Assembly: GCA_001000865.1 (NCBI GenBank)
Contig: LCIE01000002.1
Span: 1-32,991, forward strand
From: Candidatus Collierbacteria bacterium GW2011_GWC2_44_18
GTDB taxonomy: Bacteria; Patescibacteriota; Microgenomatia; UBA1400; MFAQ01
DNA length: 32,991 bases
Reading direction: 5' to 3'
The notes below the pieces were generated by a model that was given only the letters and a program-made list of their open reading frames with translations, had not been told where the DNA came from and made no database searches. Below, one piece after another: positions 20,766 through 28,752 of this stretch; position 1 is the first letter of the stretch, and each line of letters begins with the position of its first letter. The translations under genes were made by a program, and so were the position numbers.

Positions 20766-22976
20766 ATGACCTATCCATCCGCCACCATTGTCCTCAATGG
20801 TAAAACTATTACTATTGAAACCGGTCGCTTCGGCGCCCAAGCTTCAGGCTCCGTTACTGTCCGTTGTGGCGATACCATCGTCAACGCCGCAGTCGTTGCT
20901 TCCAAAAGAATCAAAGAGGGTATCGACTATTTTCCTTTGTCTCTCGACTATCAGGAGAAGCTTTATGCAGGTGGAGTCATTAGCTCCAGCCGTTTTATCA
21001 AACGTGAAGGTAGGCCTTCCGAGAACGAGATACTTACCGGCCGAGTTATCGACCGTTCTCTTCGTCCCTTATTTGATCAGCGCAGTCGCAACGAAGTCCA
21101 GATTATGGCTTCACCTCTATCTATTGATGGTCAGGAAGAGCCGGAAATCTTGGCTGTTATTGCCGCTTCCGCCGCCGTTTCTATTTCCGATTATCCTTGG
21201 GCCGGACCTGTCGGTGCCGTTCGTCTCGGTATGACTCCTGATGGTCAATACATTGTTAACCCCACTACCGAACAAAAATTAACTTCACCACTTGATCTCG
21301 TCGTCTCTGGACCCAAAGGCGGTATTAGTATGGTCGAAGCGGGAGCCAACGAAGTTACCGAAGAAAAAATGATTGGGGCTCTTAAGTTCGCCCAGGAAAA
21401 TGTAGATATCATTTGTGACGCCATCGAAAAGTTCGCCAAAGAAAACGGTAAGAAAAAACGAACCCTAGTTTTCTCGGAAATTGATCCGGCTGTCACGAAG
21501 ATTGTTAAAGACGAAATCAAAAATATCGATGAGATTTTGGTCAACGAAGCCAAAAAAACCGGCACCCAGATGGCAGAATACACTGCCACCATTGCTCTTG
21601 CTCACCCGGAAATAAATCCCAATCAAATCAACGAAGTTGCAGATGGCATGCTTCGCACCCTAGCCCGCGCCGGGATACTTAATGACAGCAAACGTCCCGA
21701 TGGTCGTGAAATCGAAGAAATCAGAAAAATTAATATCGAAGTTGGTCTTCTACCTCGTACTCATGGCTCCGCTTTCTTCCAAAGAGGGCTGACTCACGTA
21801 CTTTCTGTTGTTACCTTAGCCTCTCCCGCGAGAGAACAGTTGATCGATGGTATGAAAGGTGAATCCACCAAACGTTACATGCATCACTACAACATGCCCG
21901 GCTACGCTTCGGGTGAAGTGGGCAGACCCGGTACCGGTCGCCGAGAAATAGGTCATGGTGCTTTGGCCGAAAGGGCTATCTTCCCCATGTTACCCTCTAC
22001 CGAAGATTTTCCCTACGCCATCCGTGTAGTTTCCGAAGTTATGTCCAGCAACGGTTCTACCTCACAAGCTTCTGTTTGTGGATCCACCTTATCTCTTATG
22101 GACGCTGGAGTTCCTCTCAAGAAACCGGTGGCCGGAGTGGCCATGGGTCTAGTTACGCAAGGTGACAAATATGTAACCCTAACCGATATTAGTGGTCTGG
22201 AAGATCATCTGGGTGATATGGATTTCAAGGTTGCCGGCACGGTTGATGGTATTACCGCCCTCCAAATGGACATTAAAGTCACTGGAGTCAACGCTAATAT
22301 CTTGATCAAAGCCTTAGAGCAGGCCAAGCGTGGCCGTCTCAAACTACTGGATATTATGAACGAAACACTTTCCGCTCCTCGTCCCAAACTATCTCAATAT
22401 GCTCCGAGAATCATGTCTACCAAAGTTCCTCAGCTTAAGATTGGTGAAATTATTGGACCTGGTGGTAAGATGATCCGTCAGATTCAGGAAGACTTCGAAT
22501 GTGAAATCGACATTCAGGAAGATGGCCGTGTTACGGTTACCGGAAAAGATCAGGCGAAAGTTGATGCCGCAGTAGCCTATATAGATTCTATGGTTGCCGA
22601 AGTAGAAGTGGGCAAAACCTATGAAGGCACTGTTGTTCGTATTGAAGCTTTTGGTGCCTTTGTTAACGTCATCCCGGGCAAAGACGGTTTGGTTCACGTC
22701 AGCCAAGTCAGTCCTGAAACCTTCAGATCCATGAAGATGGGGGACAAAGTCACTGTTCGTTGCTATGAAATCGATTCCATGGGCAGAGTTAATCTGACCA
22801 TGCTAGAAGAAGGAGAAACTCCCATACGTGCCGAAAGACCGGCTGGGGGTTCTGGTTTTGGCGGAGGACAACCCTCAGGCGGACGGGGTTTCGGCGGCGG
22901 CGGTGATCGCGGGAACAGTCGTGGTGGTCGACCCGGCGGTCGTCCTTCCTTCTCAAAGTTCCGCGACACCCGCTAA
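20766..22976 (+). CDS. pnp: Polyribonucleotide nucleotidyltransferase (PNPase)
   Basis: 736 residues from the ATG at 20766, chosen because AAAGGA (20752-20757) lies 8 nt upstream; an in-frame GTG at 20733 would add 11 residues. Two RNase PH cores (first: RFGAQASGSVTVRCGDT; second: LLPRTHGSAFFQRGLTHVLSVVTL and the catalytic GLEDHLGDMDFKVAGT), a KH domain (IIGPGGKMIRQIQEDF) and an S1 domain (GTVVRIEAFGAFVNVIPGKDGLVHVSQ). It degrades RNA 3' to 5' using phosphate. The last about 40 residues form a Gly/Arg-rich RGG-like tail, probably disordered and RNA-binding. RNase J is encoded 3.7 kb downstream, so both exonuclease directions are covered. Confidence 0.97.
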   Translation: MTYPSATIVLNGKTITIETGRFGAQASGSVTVRCGDTIVNAAVVASKRIKEGIDYFPLSLDYQEKLYAGGVISSSRFIKREGRPSENEILTGRVIDRSLRPLFDQRSRNEVQIMASPLSIDGQEEPEILAVIAASAAVSISDYPWAGPVGAVRLGMTPDGQYIVNPTTEQKLTSPLDLVVSGPKGGISMVEAGANEVTEEKMIGALKFAQENVDIICDAIEKFAKENGKKKRTLVFSEIDPAVTKIVKDEIKNIDEILVNEAKKTGTQMAEYTATIALAHPEINPNQINEVADGMLRTLARAGILNDSKRPDGREIEEIRKINIEVGLLPRTHGSAFFQRGLTHVLSVVTLASPAREQLIDGMKGESTKRYMHHYNMPGYASGEVGRPGTGRREIGHGALAERAIFPMLPSTEDFPYAIRVVSEVMSSNGSTSQASVCGSTLSLMDAGVPLKKPVAGVAMGLVTQGDKYVTLTDISGLEDHLGDMDFKVAGTVDGITALQMDIKVTGVNANILIKALEQAKRGRLKLLDIMNETLSAPRPKLSQYAPRIMSTKVPQLKIGEIIGPGGKMIRQIQEDFECEIDIQEDGRVTVTGKDQAKVDAAVAYIDSMVAEVEVGKTYEGTVVRIEAFGAFVNVIPGKDGLVHVSQVSPETFRSMKMGDKVTVRCYEIDSMGRVNLTMLEEGETPIRAERPAGGSGFGGGQPSGGRGFGGGGDRGNSRGGRPGGRPSFSKFRDTR

Positions 22977-22978
22977 TA

Positions 22979-23007
22979 TTGACGCCTGTAGTCTTATAGT
23001 GTAAAAT
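22979..23007 (+). promoter_or_regulatory. Promoter of the 23058 gene
   Basis: TTGACG (22979-22984), 17-nt spacer, TAAAAT (23002-23007). A perfect 9-bp inverted repeat AAAATAGAC / GTCTATTTT (23003-23011, 23030-23038) overlaps the -10 and the start region; it could be an operator or a weak terminator of pnp. Confidence 0.65.
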
Positions 23008-23057
23008 AGACTGAGTACTTTAATTCTTGGTCTATTTTTATACCCTCGGAGGTCAAA

Positions 23058-23570
23058 TTGAAACTCAAGCTCAATCCAGTGAATATCGTGAGTGCGGTCA
23101 TTGTGACGGTGATTGCTGCCGTCGTTGTTGTATTGACAATGACGTTGGGCAGGCAGGAAACCCTTACGGGTTACAATATCGAATTCGCCCTGCGCGATGA
23201 AGGTAGTACCTTTGAAATCGCGTCACTGACAAAGGCTCAGACAGAGAAGGTCGATGCCCAGATAGAGAACCACTCCATCAGCAATTCCGGCGTCTTTGTG
23301 TTCCAGGACTCAAAGGGGACACAATACGTATCGCAGATAAAGTTGTTCGAACACAGTAGTTGGGAGTCGCAATCTTTTGAGGGACCAATCTCCTGGGGCA
23401 AATATACAATAGTCGAAGTTTCCTATGTCGATGTCACCCTCTCATCCGCGAACCCCTTGAAAGTGATCATTGACTACTCCACTCACGACCGTTTTCTTGG
23501 GGTGTGGGTTTGGTTGTTCTGGGTGGTTGTGTTTTGGTTGGGTGGGATTTCCTTATCTATATTCGAGTAA
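23058..23570 (+). CDS. Unknown two-TM membrane protein, SD-led monocistronic unit
   Basis: 170 residues, not recognised. TTG start with GGAGG (23048-23052) 5 nt upstream. One membrane helix at about 10-30, an extracytoplasmic beta-rich domain (about 35-145), and a second very hydrophobic Trp-rich helix at about 148-168 (FLGVWVWLFWVVVFWLGG). Codon choice differs by eye from pnp and nusA (frequent GTG and ACG in the first 40 codons), hinting at a different origin. Own promoter and terminator; same unit layout as the genes at 6923, 13303 and 15875. Confidence 0.7.
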   Translation: MKLKLNPVNIVSAVIVTVIAAVVVVLTMTLGRQETLTGYNIEFALRDEGSTFEIASLTKAQTEKVDAQIENHSISNSGVFVFQDSKGTQYVSQIKLFEHSSWESQSFEGPISWGKYTIVEVSYVDVTLSSANPLKVIIDYSTHDRFLGVWVWLFWVVVFWLGGISLSIFE

Positions 23571-23621
23571 CAATCTTTCTCTTTTATTGTCCATGACAAT
23601 TTGGATATAGTGTTTCTCATG

Positions 23622-23646
23622 CCGCTCCTTCGGGGGCGGTTTTTTT
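23622..23646 (+). terminator. Intrinsic terminator of the 23058 gene
   Basis: CCGCTCC / GGGGCGG (one G-T pair) with a TTCG loop, followed by a T-run. The T-run runs straight into the next promoter. Confidence 0.85.
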
Positions 23647-23654
23647 GATAGAAT
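23646..23654 (+). promoter_or_regulatory. Extended -10 promoter of the Lon-like gene
   Basis: TGATAGAAT, whose first T is the last T of the preceding terminator. The ATG is 8 nt downstream, so the mRNA should be leaderless or have a leader of 1-2 nt. Confidence 0.55.
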
Positions 23655-23662
23655 GAATCTAG

Positions 23663-24736
23663 ATGGATAATCCTGCCCCTACATCAGACGCCAATTCAAT
23701 CGCTCGACGTGATCTCGACCTTCTCAACAAAAAACTTGAAGGTGTGGAGATGCCTCCCGAGCTCAAAGAGAAAGCTCTCGACATGGTGGCGCGTTTGGAG
23801 CGCATGTTTACCCAGGGTTTCTATTCAGAGGAGTTTGAAAAAGTTTCTCACTATATCGATTGGATCATCAAAATTCCTTGGGTCAAGAGAGTTGATCGAG
23901 CCATAGATCTGGTCGCCATCAAAGAAACCATGGACAAAAGCCATTACGGCATGGACTCGGTCAAAGAAAGAATTATCGAATATATGTCGGTACTTAAGCT
24001 CCGTGCCAGCCGAAACCTTGGTGCGGCTCGAGCTCCCATCATTTGTCTCGTCGGTCTCGTCGGTACCGGAAAAACTACCTTTGCCTATGCTTTATCGGAG
24101 GCTCTCGGTCGCCCCATTGCTCGTATTCCCTTTGGAGGTTTAGGGTCAGCGAGAGACTTACGTGGTGAGTCTCGTCTGCATATCGAAGCCGAACCAGGTT
24201 ACGTTGCCCGTGCTCTTTGTGATTCGGGTGTCAAAAACCCCATAATTCTCCTCGACGAAATTGACCGTGTTACCGAAGAAGCTCGTATGGATATCATGGG
24301 TGTGCTAGTGGAGCTACTCGATCCGAGTCAAAACAATCGCTTCTTGGATCATTTTATCGATTACCCGGTCGACCTTTCCGAAGTTATGTTTATCGCGACC
24401 GCTAACAACACTGGTAATTTGGCCACTGCCGTCATGGACCGTCTTGAGCCAATAATGATGCCTTCTTATACGGACGAAGAAAAGATGCATATCGCCCAGA
24501 GCTATCTCTTCCCCAAGGCCCTCGAAGCGGCAGGCATGGATCCGGCTACCATTACCGTCGACCTCACACTTTGGCCCACTATCATTCGCCCACTAGGTTA
24601 TGACGCCGGTATCCGTACCCTCAACCGCACTATCGAAGGCATTGTGCGTAAAGTAGCCATGATGGTCGTCACTGGGCAAGCCAAAACGGTCTACCTGACC
24701 CCGGACAACATCAAATCCTTCCTCCCCAAATGGTAA
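23663..24736 (+). CDS. Lon-like AAA+ ATPase without peptidase domain
   Basis: 357 residues aligning with the helical and AAA+ part of Lon: Walker A GLVGTGKT (131-138), Walker B PIILLDEID (193-201), ELLDPSQNNRFLDHFIDYPVDLSEVMFIATANN with sensor 1 (246-249), arginine finger region MDRLE (R260), and sensor 2 GYDAGIRTLNR (R318). The chain ends at YLTPDNIKSFLPKW, exactly where Lon passes into its Ser-Lys protease domain, which is absent; the N-terminal LonN domain is missing too. In the pore loop, the RTYIGAMPG of Lon reads RLHIEAEPG, so the substrate-gripping aromatic Tyr is lost. It may be a remodelling ATPase or a regulator, or work with a separate peptidase; function is inferred. Confidence 0.85.
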   Translation: MDNPAPTSDANSIARRDLDLLNKKLEGVEMPPELKEKALDMVARLERMFTQGFYSEEFEKVSHYIDWIIKIPWVKRVDRAIDLVAIKETMDKSHYGMDSVKERIIEYMSVLKLRASRNLGAARAPIICLVGLVGTGKTTFAYALSEALGRPIARIPFGGLGSARDLRGESRLHIEAEPGYVARALCDSGVKNPIILLDEIDRVTEEARMDIMGVLVELLDPSQNNRFLDHFIDYPVDLSEVMFIATANNTGNLATAVMDRLEPIMMPSYTDEEKMHIAQSYLFPKALEAAGMDPATITVDLTLWPTIIRPLGYDAGIRTLNRTIEGIVRKVAMMVVTGQAKTVYLTPDNIKSFLPKW

Positions 24737-24741
24737 TCTTG

Positions 24742-24900
24742 TCACTCTGAGCAGAGTGAGGCTTGTTGATCCCCGCAGGGGAGAATCTCACTCCACCCCG
24801 TCATTGCGAGTCTCGTACTCAGAGCCCTGCCTGCCGGCAGGCAGGTGTGGCAATCCATCCCTTCTGGATCGCCACGTCACAATATCTCCTCACGATGACG
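24742..24900. repeat. REP-like repeat cluster after the Lon-like gene
   Basis: 24742-24795 begins with TCACTCT-GAGC-AGAGTGA and a CCCCGCAGGGG hairpin. 24799-24855 is a type 1 copy 56/57 identical to 15004-15060, with the 20-bp palindrome at 24826-24845. 24856-24900 is a degenerate inverted copy. The cluster fills the gap between the converging genes and may end both transcripts. Confidence 0.75.
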
Positions 24901-24904
24901 ATTT

Positions 24905-26344
24905 TTACCTCCCCAGCAACCCCTTCATTTTCCCTTCAATCGTCTCTGCCCTCTTCTTATTTTTCCCAAAAACAATGTAGGATAAATATCCGTCGGTCAG
25001 AAGATTCGAGGAGCAAATCACCACACCCTCCTTAGTTTTCCTAGAAAATAAAATTGGTTCCATCAGATTATGAAGTTTCTTAAATGTAAATTTTTTCGGT
25101 GGGATGCTATACATATTATTGGACACCACAAAACTTTTTTTGGTAAAGTTTCTACCAACAAGCTCTTTCCCCGCCTCGTACACATGTGTTCCTCCAGTCA
25201 CTCTCACATTTGATTCACTGACAAAGATATCGCCGCCTTTGGCCGCTATATAGTCGACGTCAAAATATCCTCGATATCCGTCCTTTGAAAATTGTTCGCC
25301 GATCAAATACCCAATATCGGTCACTCTCGAGGCCACCCTTTTTGGTAACACATCTTCACCTATTTCCACTCCACCGAACTCCCCTTTGCTATTTACCCTC
25401 ATTCCACAGTAATACAGAAACTCTACCTCACCATCCTGCCTGATGAAGAACTCAGCATTTGGAAACCCTCCCCCGATTCTGGGATTCGGCACGACCAAGG
25501 ACTCCACTACAATCGGAAATTTCTCCCAATAGGCATCCTTCCTCAACAATTGAATAATTTCTTTCTCACATTCGACAAATTTCTTGGGCAAATCTCCCCT
25601 ATGAAAAATCAATACCCCTGCTCCAGAGTGTCCCTTATTCGTTTTTATTACCACCCCGCCTTCCTTAATGTATTTGTTTGCTGCAATTCCCGCCGTATCA
25701 ATGATGCCCGAACTGATTACCCCGTTTGGCATTTTCAAGTCTGCTCGTATAGCCCCATTTATTTGAGTCAGCTGACGGATGCCAGACTTACTACCGTAAA
25801 AGTTCACCGTCCACGCATTTGCCTTCTTAGGTGCTTCGGAGGTCCGTACTTCGACTTTTTCTGCCTTTAACTCGTCTACCAATTTCAGGAAATGAGAGGT
25901 CGTTGAGTAGGCTGTAATATTTATTCTTTTATACTCTTTACCCAATTGAATTAGTCTTTTCATCACCACTCTATCATTTAAGACATCTTCACAGAGCAAA
26001 CCCGTATGTTTTGCAGGAACCAATATTTCCAGATCCCTCACCATACAAACCTTTTTGTAATACTCAACAAAAAGTGGATCAATTGATTTTGGGGTAATAA
26101 AAGTAAACTCAAATTCTTCAGCCATTGAAAATAGATCCTTATCCGACAAATTAGCGTTCTCATCTATCTCCCATTTTTGTAACTTCTTATCTCCGTAGGC
26201 CTCGATAAACGGCCACACATCCTCCGAACAATTAAATATCCTTACTACTCTCTCTTTTTTCTTACCCCCAGGCTTTTCCCCTTCATCGTCATTGCGAGTT
26301 TCGTACTCGAACCGTGGCAATCTAGATTTAATTATCTTTTTCAC
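24905..26344 (-). CDS. ATP-grasp ligase-like protein (PGM1-related type)
   Basis: 479 residues from a GTG at 26344. The ATP-grasp fold is in the second half: GGVVIKTNKGHSGAGV (Lys234 and the glycine-rich nucleotide loop, 238-244), a run of strands, then YFDVDYIAAKGGDIFVSESNVRVTGGTHV (377-388 with the E-N-R metal/ATP residues). The first half (about 35-200) would be the pre-ATP-grasp domain (RIFNCSEDVWPFIEAYGD...). The layout is like peptide ligases of the PGM1-related group that join a carboxylate to an amine using ATP; the substrate cannot be told. Residues 8-20 (RLPRFEYETRNDD) are a translated REP-like repeat; no later good start is visible before the conserved region, so the repeat is probably part of the protein. 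Confidence 0.7.
   Translation of the reverse strand: MKKIIKSRLPRFEYETRNDDEGEKPGGKKKERVVRIFNCSEDVWPFIEAYGDKKLQKWEIDENANLSDKDLFSMAEEFEFTFITPKSIDPLFVEYYKKVCMVRDLEILVPAKHTGLLCEDVLNDRVVMKRLIQLGKEYKRINITAYSTTSHFLKLVDELKAEKVEVRTSEAPKKANAWTVNFYGSKSGIRQLTQINGAIRADLKMPNGVISSGIIDTAGIAANKYIKEGGVVIKTNKGHSGAGVLIFHRGDLPKKFVECEKEIIQLLRKDAYWEKFPIVVESLVVPNPRIGGGFPNAEFFIRQDGEVEFLYYCGMRVNSKGEFGGVEIGEDVLPKRVASRVTDIGYLIGEQFSKDGYRGYFDVDYIAAKGGDIFVSESNVRVTGGTHVYEAGKELVGRNFTKKSFVVSNNMYSIPPKKFTFKKLHNLMEPILFSRKTKEGVVICSSNLLTDGYLSYIVFGKNKKRAETIEGKMKGLLGR
26287..26323 (-). repeat. REP-like repeat (type 1) in the 5' coding end of the ATP-grasp gene
   Basis: On the plus strand it begins CGTCATTGCGAG and ends CGTGGCAATCT, enclosing TTCGTACTCGAA. 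Read on the minus strand it codes for residues 8-20 of the ATP-grasp protein. Confidence 0.7.
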
Positions 26345-26423
26345 TTCCTTTACAGTTTACTCATCTCCCTCGATTTGTAAAGCTGTAGATCGTTGGTATG
26401 CGCCGTGCCTAAGAGCAGGAGTG

Positions 26424-26560
26424 TGTTATAATATCTCTCAGTCCACGGAAACGTTGTCAATAGTGATTTGTAAGCCGAGAAAGAGTCAGTTCTGATTTTC
26501 CTCCCGCCTGTCTGAGAAACCTACCCCGTAAATTAGGATTATTTGGCGTTTTTTCCGCGC
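26424..26560 (+). ncRNA. Promoter and candidate non-coding transcript in a 325-bp gap
   Basis: The gap 26345-26669 has no convincing gene. TGTTATAAT (26424-26432) is a perfect extended -10 box, predicting a start near 26439. The following 120 bases have no useful frame and some pairing: CAG ... CTG and CGG ... CCG that would close a rod, TCAG-TT-CTGA, and CCTA ... TAGG before TTTTTT (26552-26557). The run GTCTGAGAAACCTA resembles by eye a conserved stretch of 6S RNA, but this is weak. It could also be a leader of RNase J. Confidence 0.35.
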
Positions 26561-26580
26561 CCAACCGAATGCCCTGTTTC

Positions 26581-26610
26581 TGTCATTCCGGCCTACGAGC
26601 CGGAATCCAT
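26581..26610 (+). repeat. REP-like repeat (type 3) before RNase J
   Basis: TGTCATTCCGGCCTACGAGC... with stem ATTCCGGC / GCCGGAAT and ending AATCCAT; same type as 14969-15000. Confidence 0.7.
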
Positions 26611-26669
26611 AAATATAACCCAACATTCAGTTACAATATTATTTAGGAAAATAAATTATAAAAAAAATT

Positions 26670-28325
26670 ATGTCTCAACTTAAGTTGATTCCTCTCGGTG
26701 GTGTCGGTGGTGTTACCAAAAATATGTATGTCTACGAATTCGGTGACGACCAAGTTGTGGTTGACTGTGGTATGGGTTTCCCCACGAGCAGCGATCTAGG
26801 TGTCGACTCTGTAATCCCCGACATTAGTTATCTGGAAAGGCCCGGTAAGCGCCTTCACGGTATTATTCTTACCCACCCTCACATGGATCATATTGGTGGA
26901 TTACCCTACATCCTTCCCCGTCTCAAAGATGTTGAAGTTTTTGGTGGCAAGCTCGCCATTGCCATGGCCGAAGTTCGAGTTCGCGAGTTCGGCATTCCCA
27001 ATCGCATGACCCCTGTCGAAGGTAGCACTCTTGACCTTGGACCTTTCCATATCGAGTTTATTCATTCTACCCACTCAGTACCCAACTGTTTCCATTTACT
27101 CATCAAGACTCCTGCCGGTACCGTCTATCACGGCGCCGACTTCAAGTTCGACCTCACTCCAGTTGACAACCTTCCCCCGGACATGGCCTCCATGGCCATC
27201 GCCGGTAGAAATGGGGTCGATCTCATGCTTACGGATTGTCTCGGTATTGAAAAAGAAGGCTTCTGCCCTTCCGAAAGATCTTTGAAGAAAGCTATCGACA
27301 ACGAAATTCGCGATACCCAGGGTAAGTTGATTTTTACCGGCATGTCTTCGTCGATCTCTCGTTTCCAGATGGCCATCGAGTCTTGTATCAAGTATCATCG
27401 CCGTGTGGCCATTATTGGTCGATCAGTCGAACAAAATCTGGAAGCTGCCATCAAGACCGGCTTTATCAAGATCCCCACCGGTGTTCTTATTAAGCCCCAA
27501 CAGATTGCCACTCTTCCGGCTAATCAAGTTGCCATTATTGTTTCCGGTTCACAAGGACAGTCCGGTTCGGCCATGCACCGCTTAGCTAACAACGAGCATC
27601 GTCTGGCCCGTCTTAAAAAAGGCGATAAGGTGATCATTAGTTCCAACGCCATTCCGGGTACAGGAAACGACGCCGACATCTTTGACCTCATGGATACACT
27701 CTACAAGAATGGTATCGACGTCACTTATTCCGGCACTTCCGAGCATCTCCACGTTTCCGGACACGGATATCGTGGCGATATTGCCTTGCTTGCTCAGCTG
27801 GTTCGACCCAAATATATCATTCCCATTGGCGGAGATATTCGTCACATGATGCTTTACAAGAAATTGGCAAGCGATATTAACTTTGATCAAGAAAAGGTGA
27901 TGATTCTTCCTGAGGGGCAGTCCGTCATTCTCGAAGATCGTGTGGTTAAAGAAGGTCCTAAGTTTGAAACCAAGAATATCTACGTCGATGGTTTGGGTAT
28001 TGGAGATGTTGGTACTGTGGTCCTTCGTGATCGCCAGGTCATGTCTGAAGACGGCATTCTTCTTGCTATCGTTCCCATTAGGCGAGACAACTCTCAGGTG
28101 GCCGGAGATATCGAAATTATTTCACGAGGCTTCGTTTATCAAAAAGAATCACAAGATCTCATTCGTGACGCCAGGAGACACGTTCTGTCTTGTCTGAAAG
28201 ACGTTAAGGGTATAGCTACCGATTGGGGCTTCATCCGAAAGAAAATCGAAGGAGAGCTGGAGAAATTTGCCTTCGACCACACCCAGCGTCGTCCCATGGT
28301 CATAGCTATCGTCATCGAGGTATAG
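26670..28325 (+). CDS. rnj: Ribonuclease J
   Basis: 551 residues, full length. Metallo-beta-lactamase core with the HxHxDH motif HPHMDH at 69-74, the second metal His in HSTHSVPN, and YHGADFKFD; the beta-CASP part has MSSSISRFQMAIE and VAIIGRS, VSGSQGQSGSAM, and SGTSEHLHVSGHG with the C-motif His; the C-terminal domain follows from about residue 450. RNase J is a 5'-3' exonuclease and endonuclease central to mRNA decay in bacteria lacking RNase E. A TACAAT box (26632-26637) precedes an A-rich leader of about 26 nt without a Shine-Dalgarno. Confidence 0.96.
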   Translation: MSQLKLIPLGGVGGVTKNMYVYEFGDDQVVVDCGMGFPTSSDLGVDSVIPDISYLERPGKRLHGIILTHPHMDHIGGLPYILPRLKDVEVFGGKLAIAMAEVRVREFGIPNRMTPVEGSTLDLGPFHIEFIHSTHSVPNCFHLLIKTPAGTVYHGADFKFDLTPVDNLPPDMASMAIAGRNGVDLMLTDCLGIEKEGFCPSERSLKKAIDNEIRDTQGKLIFTGMSSSISRFQMAIESCIKYHRRVAIIGRSVEQNLEAAIKTGFIKIPTGVLIKPQQIATLPANQVAIIVSGSQGQSGSAMHRLANNEHRLARLKKGDKVIISSNAIPGTGNDADIFDLMDTLYKNGIDVTYSGTSEHLHVSGHGYRGDIALLAQLVRPKYIIPIGGDIRHMMLYKKLASDINFDQEKVMILPEGQSVILEDRVVKEGPKFETKNIYVDGLGIGDVGTVVLRDRQVMSEDGILLAIVPIRRDNSQVAGDIEIISRGFVYQKESQDLIRDARRHVLSCLKDVKGIATDWGFIRKKIEGELEKFAFDHTQRRPMVIAIVIEV

Positions 28326-28327
28326 CC

Positions 28328-28364
28328 CGTCATTGCGAACAATGTACTCATGGTGTGGCAATCT
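28328..28364 (+). repeat. REP-like repeat (type 1) after RNase J
   Basis: CGTCATTGCGAACAATG ... GTGTGGCAATCT. The ends match the family; the inner arm is poorly paired. Confidence 0.6.
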
Positions 28365-28426
28365 CACACTATCAACCCTCTTGACTTCGGGTATTATTTG
28401 GTATTAAGCTGATCTAGGACAGAGAT

Positions 28427-28455
28427 TTGACATTATGACAAATTTATCATAAAAT
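28427..28455 (+). promoter_or_regulatory. Toxin-antitoxin promoter with palindromic operator
   Basis: Perfect -35 TTGACA (28427-28432), 17-nt spacer, -10 TAAAAT (28450-28455). Between them lies TTATGACAAATTTATCATAA (28433-28452), symmetric at 18 of 20 positions, a natural operator for the HTH antitoxin. The -10 abuts the ATG at 28456, so the predicted start point would be inside the toxin gene; TATCAT at 28445-28450 would instead give a leaderless toxin mRNA but fits the -35 badly. Confidence 0.7.
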
Positions 28456-28752
28456 ATGAAACTAGAGATTGATATCAGAGTTCTCGAATTTCTCAAGGAA
28501 ATTCCTCAAAAAGATTCCTCGAAAGCGTTCCGCTACATCGAGCTTTTTGAAAAATATCAGTTCTCTTTAGACAACCGGTATCTGAAAAAGGTGTCCGGTC
28601 CGGTTTGGGAATTGAGACCGGGCAGGGTAAGACTTTATCTTTTGGTAAAGTCACCCAGACAAATTATCATCTATGCCATTATCAAGAAATCTCAAAAAAT
28701 AGCCAAATCAGACCTAAAAACTATTCAATCAAGACTTAGTGAATATCTATGA
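28456..28752 (+). CDS. higB: HigB/RelE-type toxin
   Basis: 98 residues with the phage Gp49-like/HigB pattern: FLKEIPQKDSSKAFRYIELFEKYQF, then LKKVSGPVWELRPGRVRLYLLVKSPRQIIIYAIIKKSQKIAKSDLKTIQSRLSEYL; the W-ELR----R--Y and the late basic helix are typical of these ribosome-dependent mRNA interferases. It comes first in the operon, as in HigBA, and its stop overlaps the antitoxin start by 4 nt (ATGA). Confidence 0.85.
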   Translation: MKLEIDIRVLEFLKEIPQKDSSKAFRYIELFEKYQFSLDNRYLKKVSGPVWELRPGRVRLYLLVKSPRQIIIYAIIKKSQKIAKSDLKTIQSRLSEYL

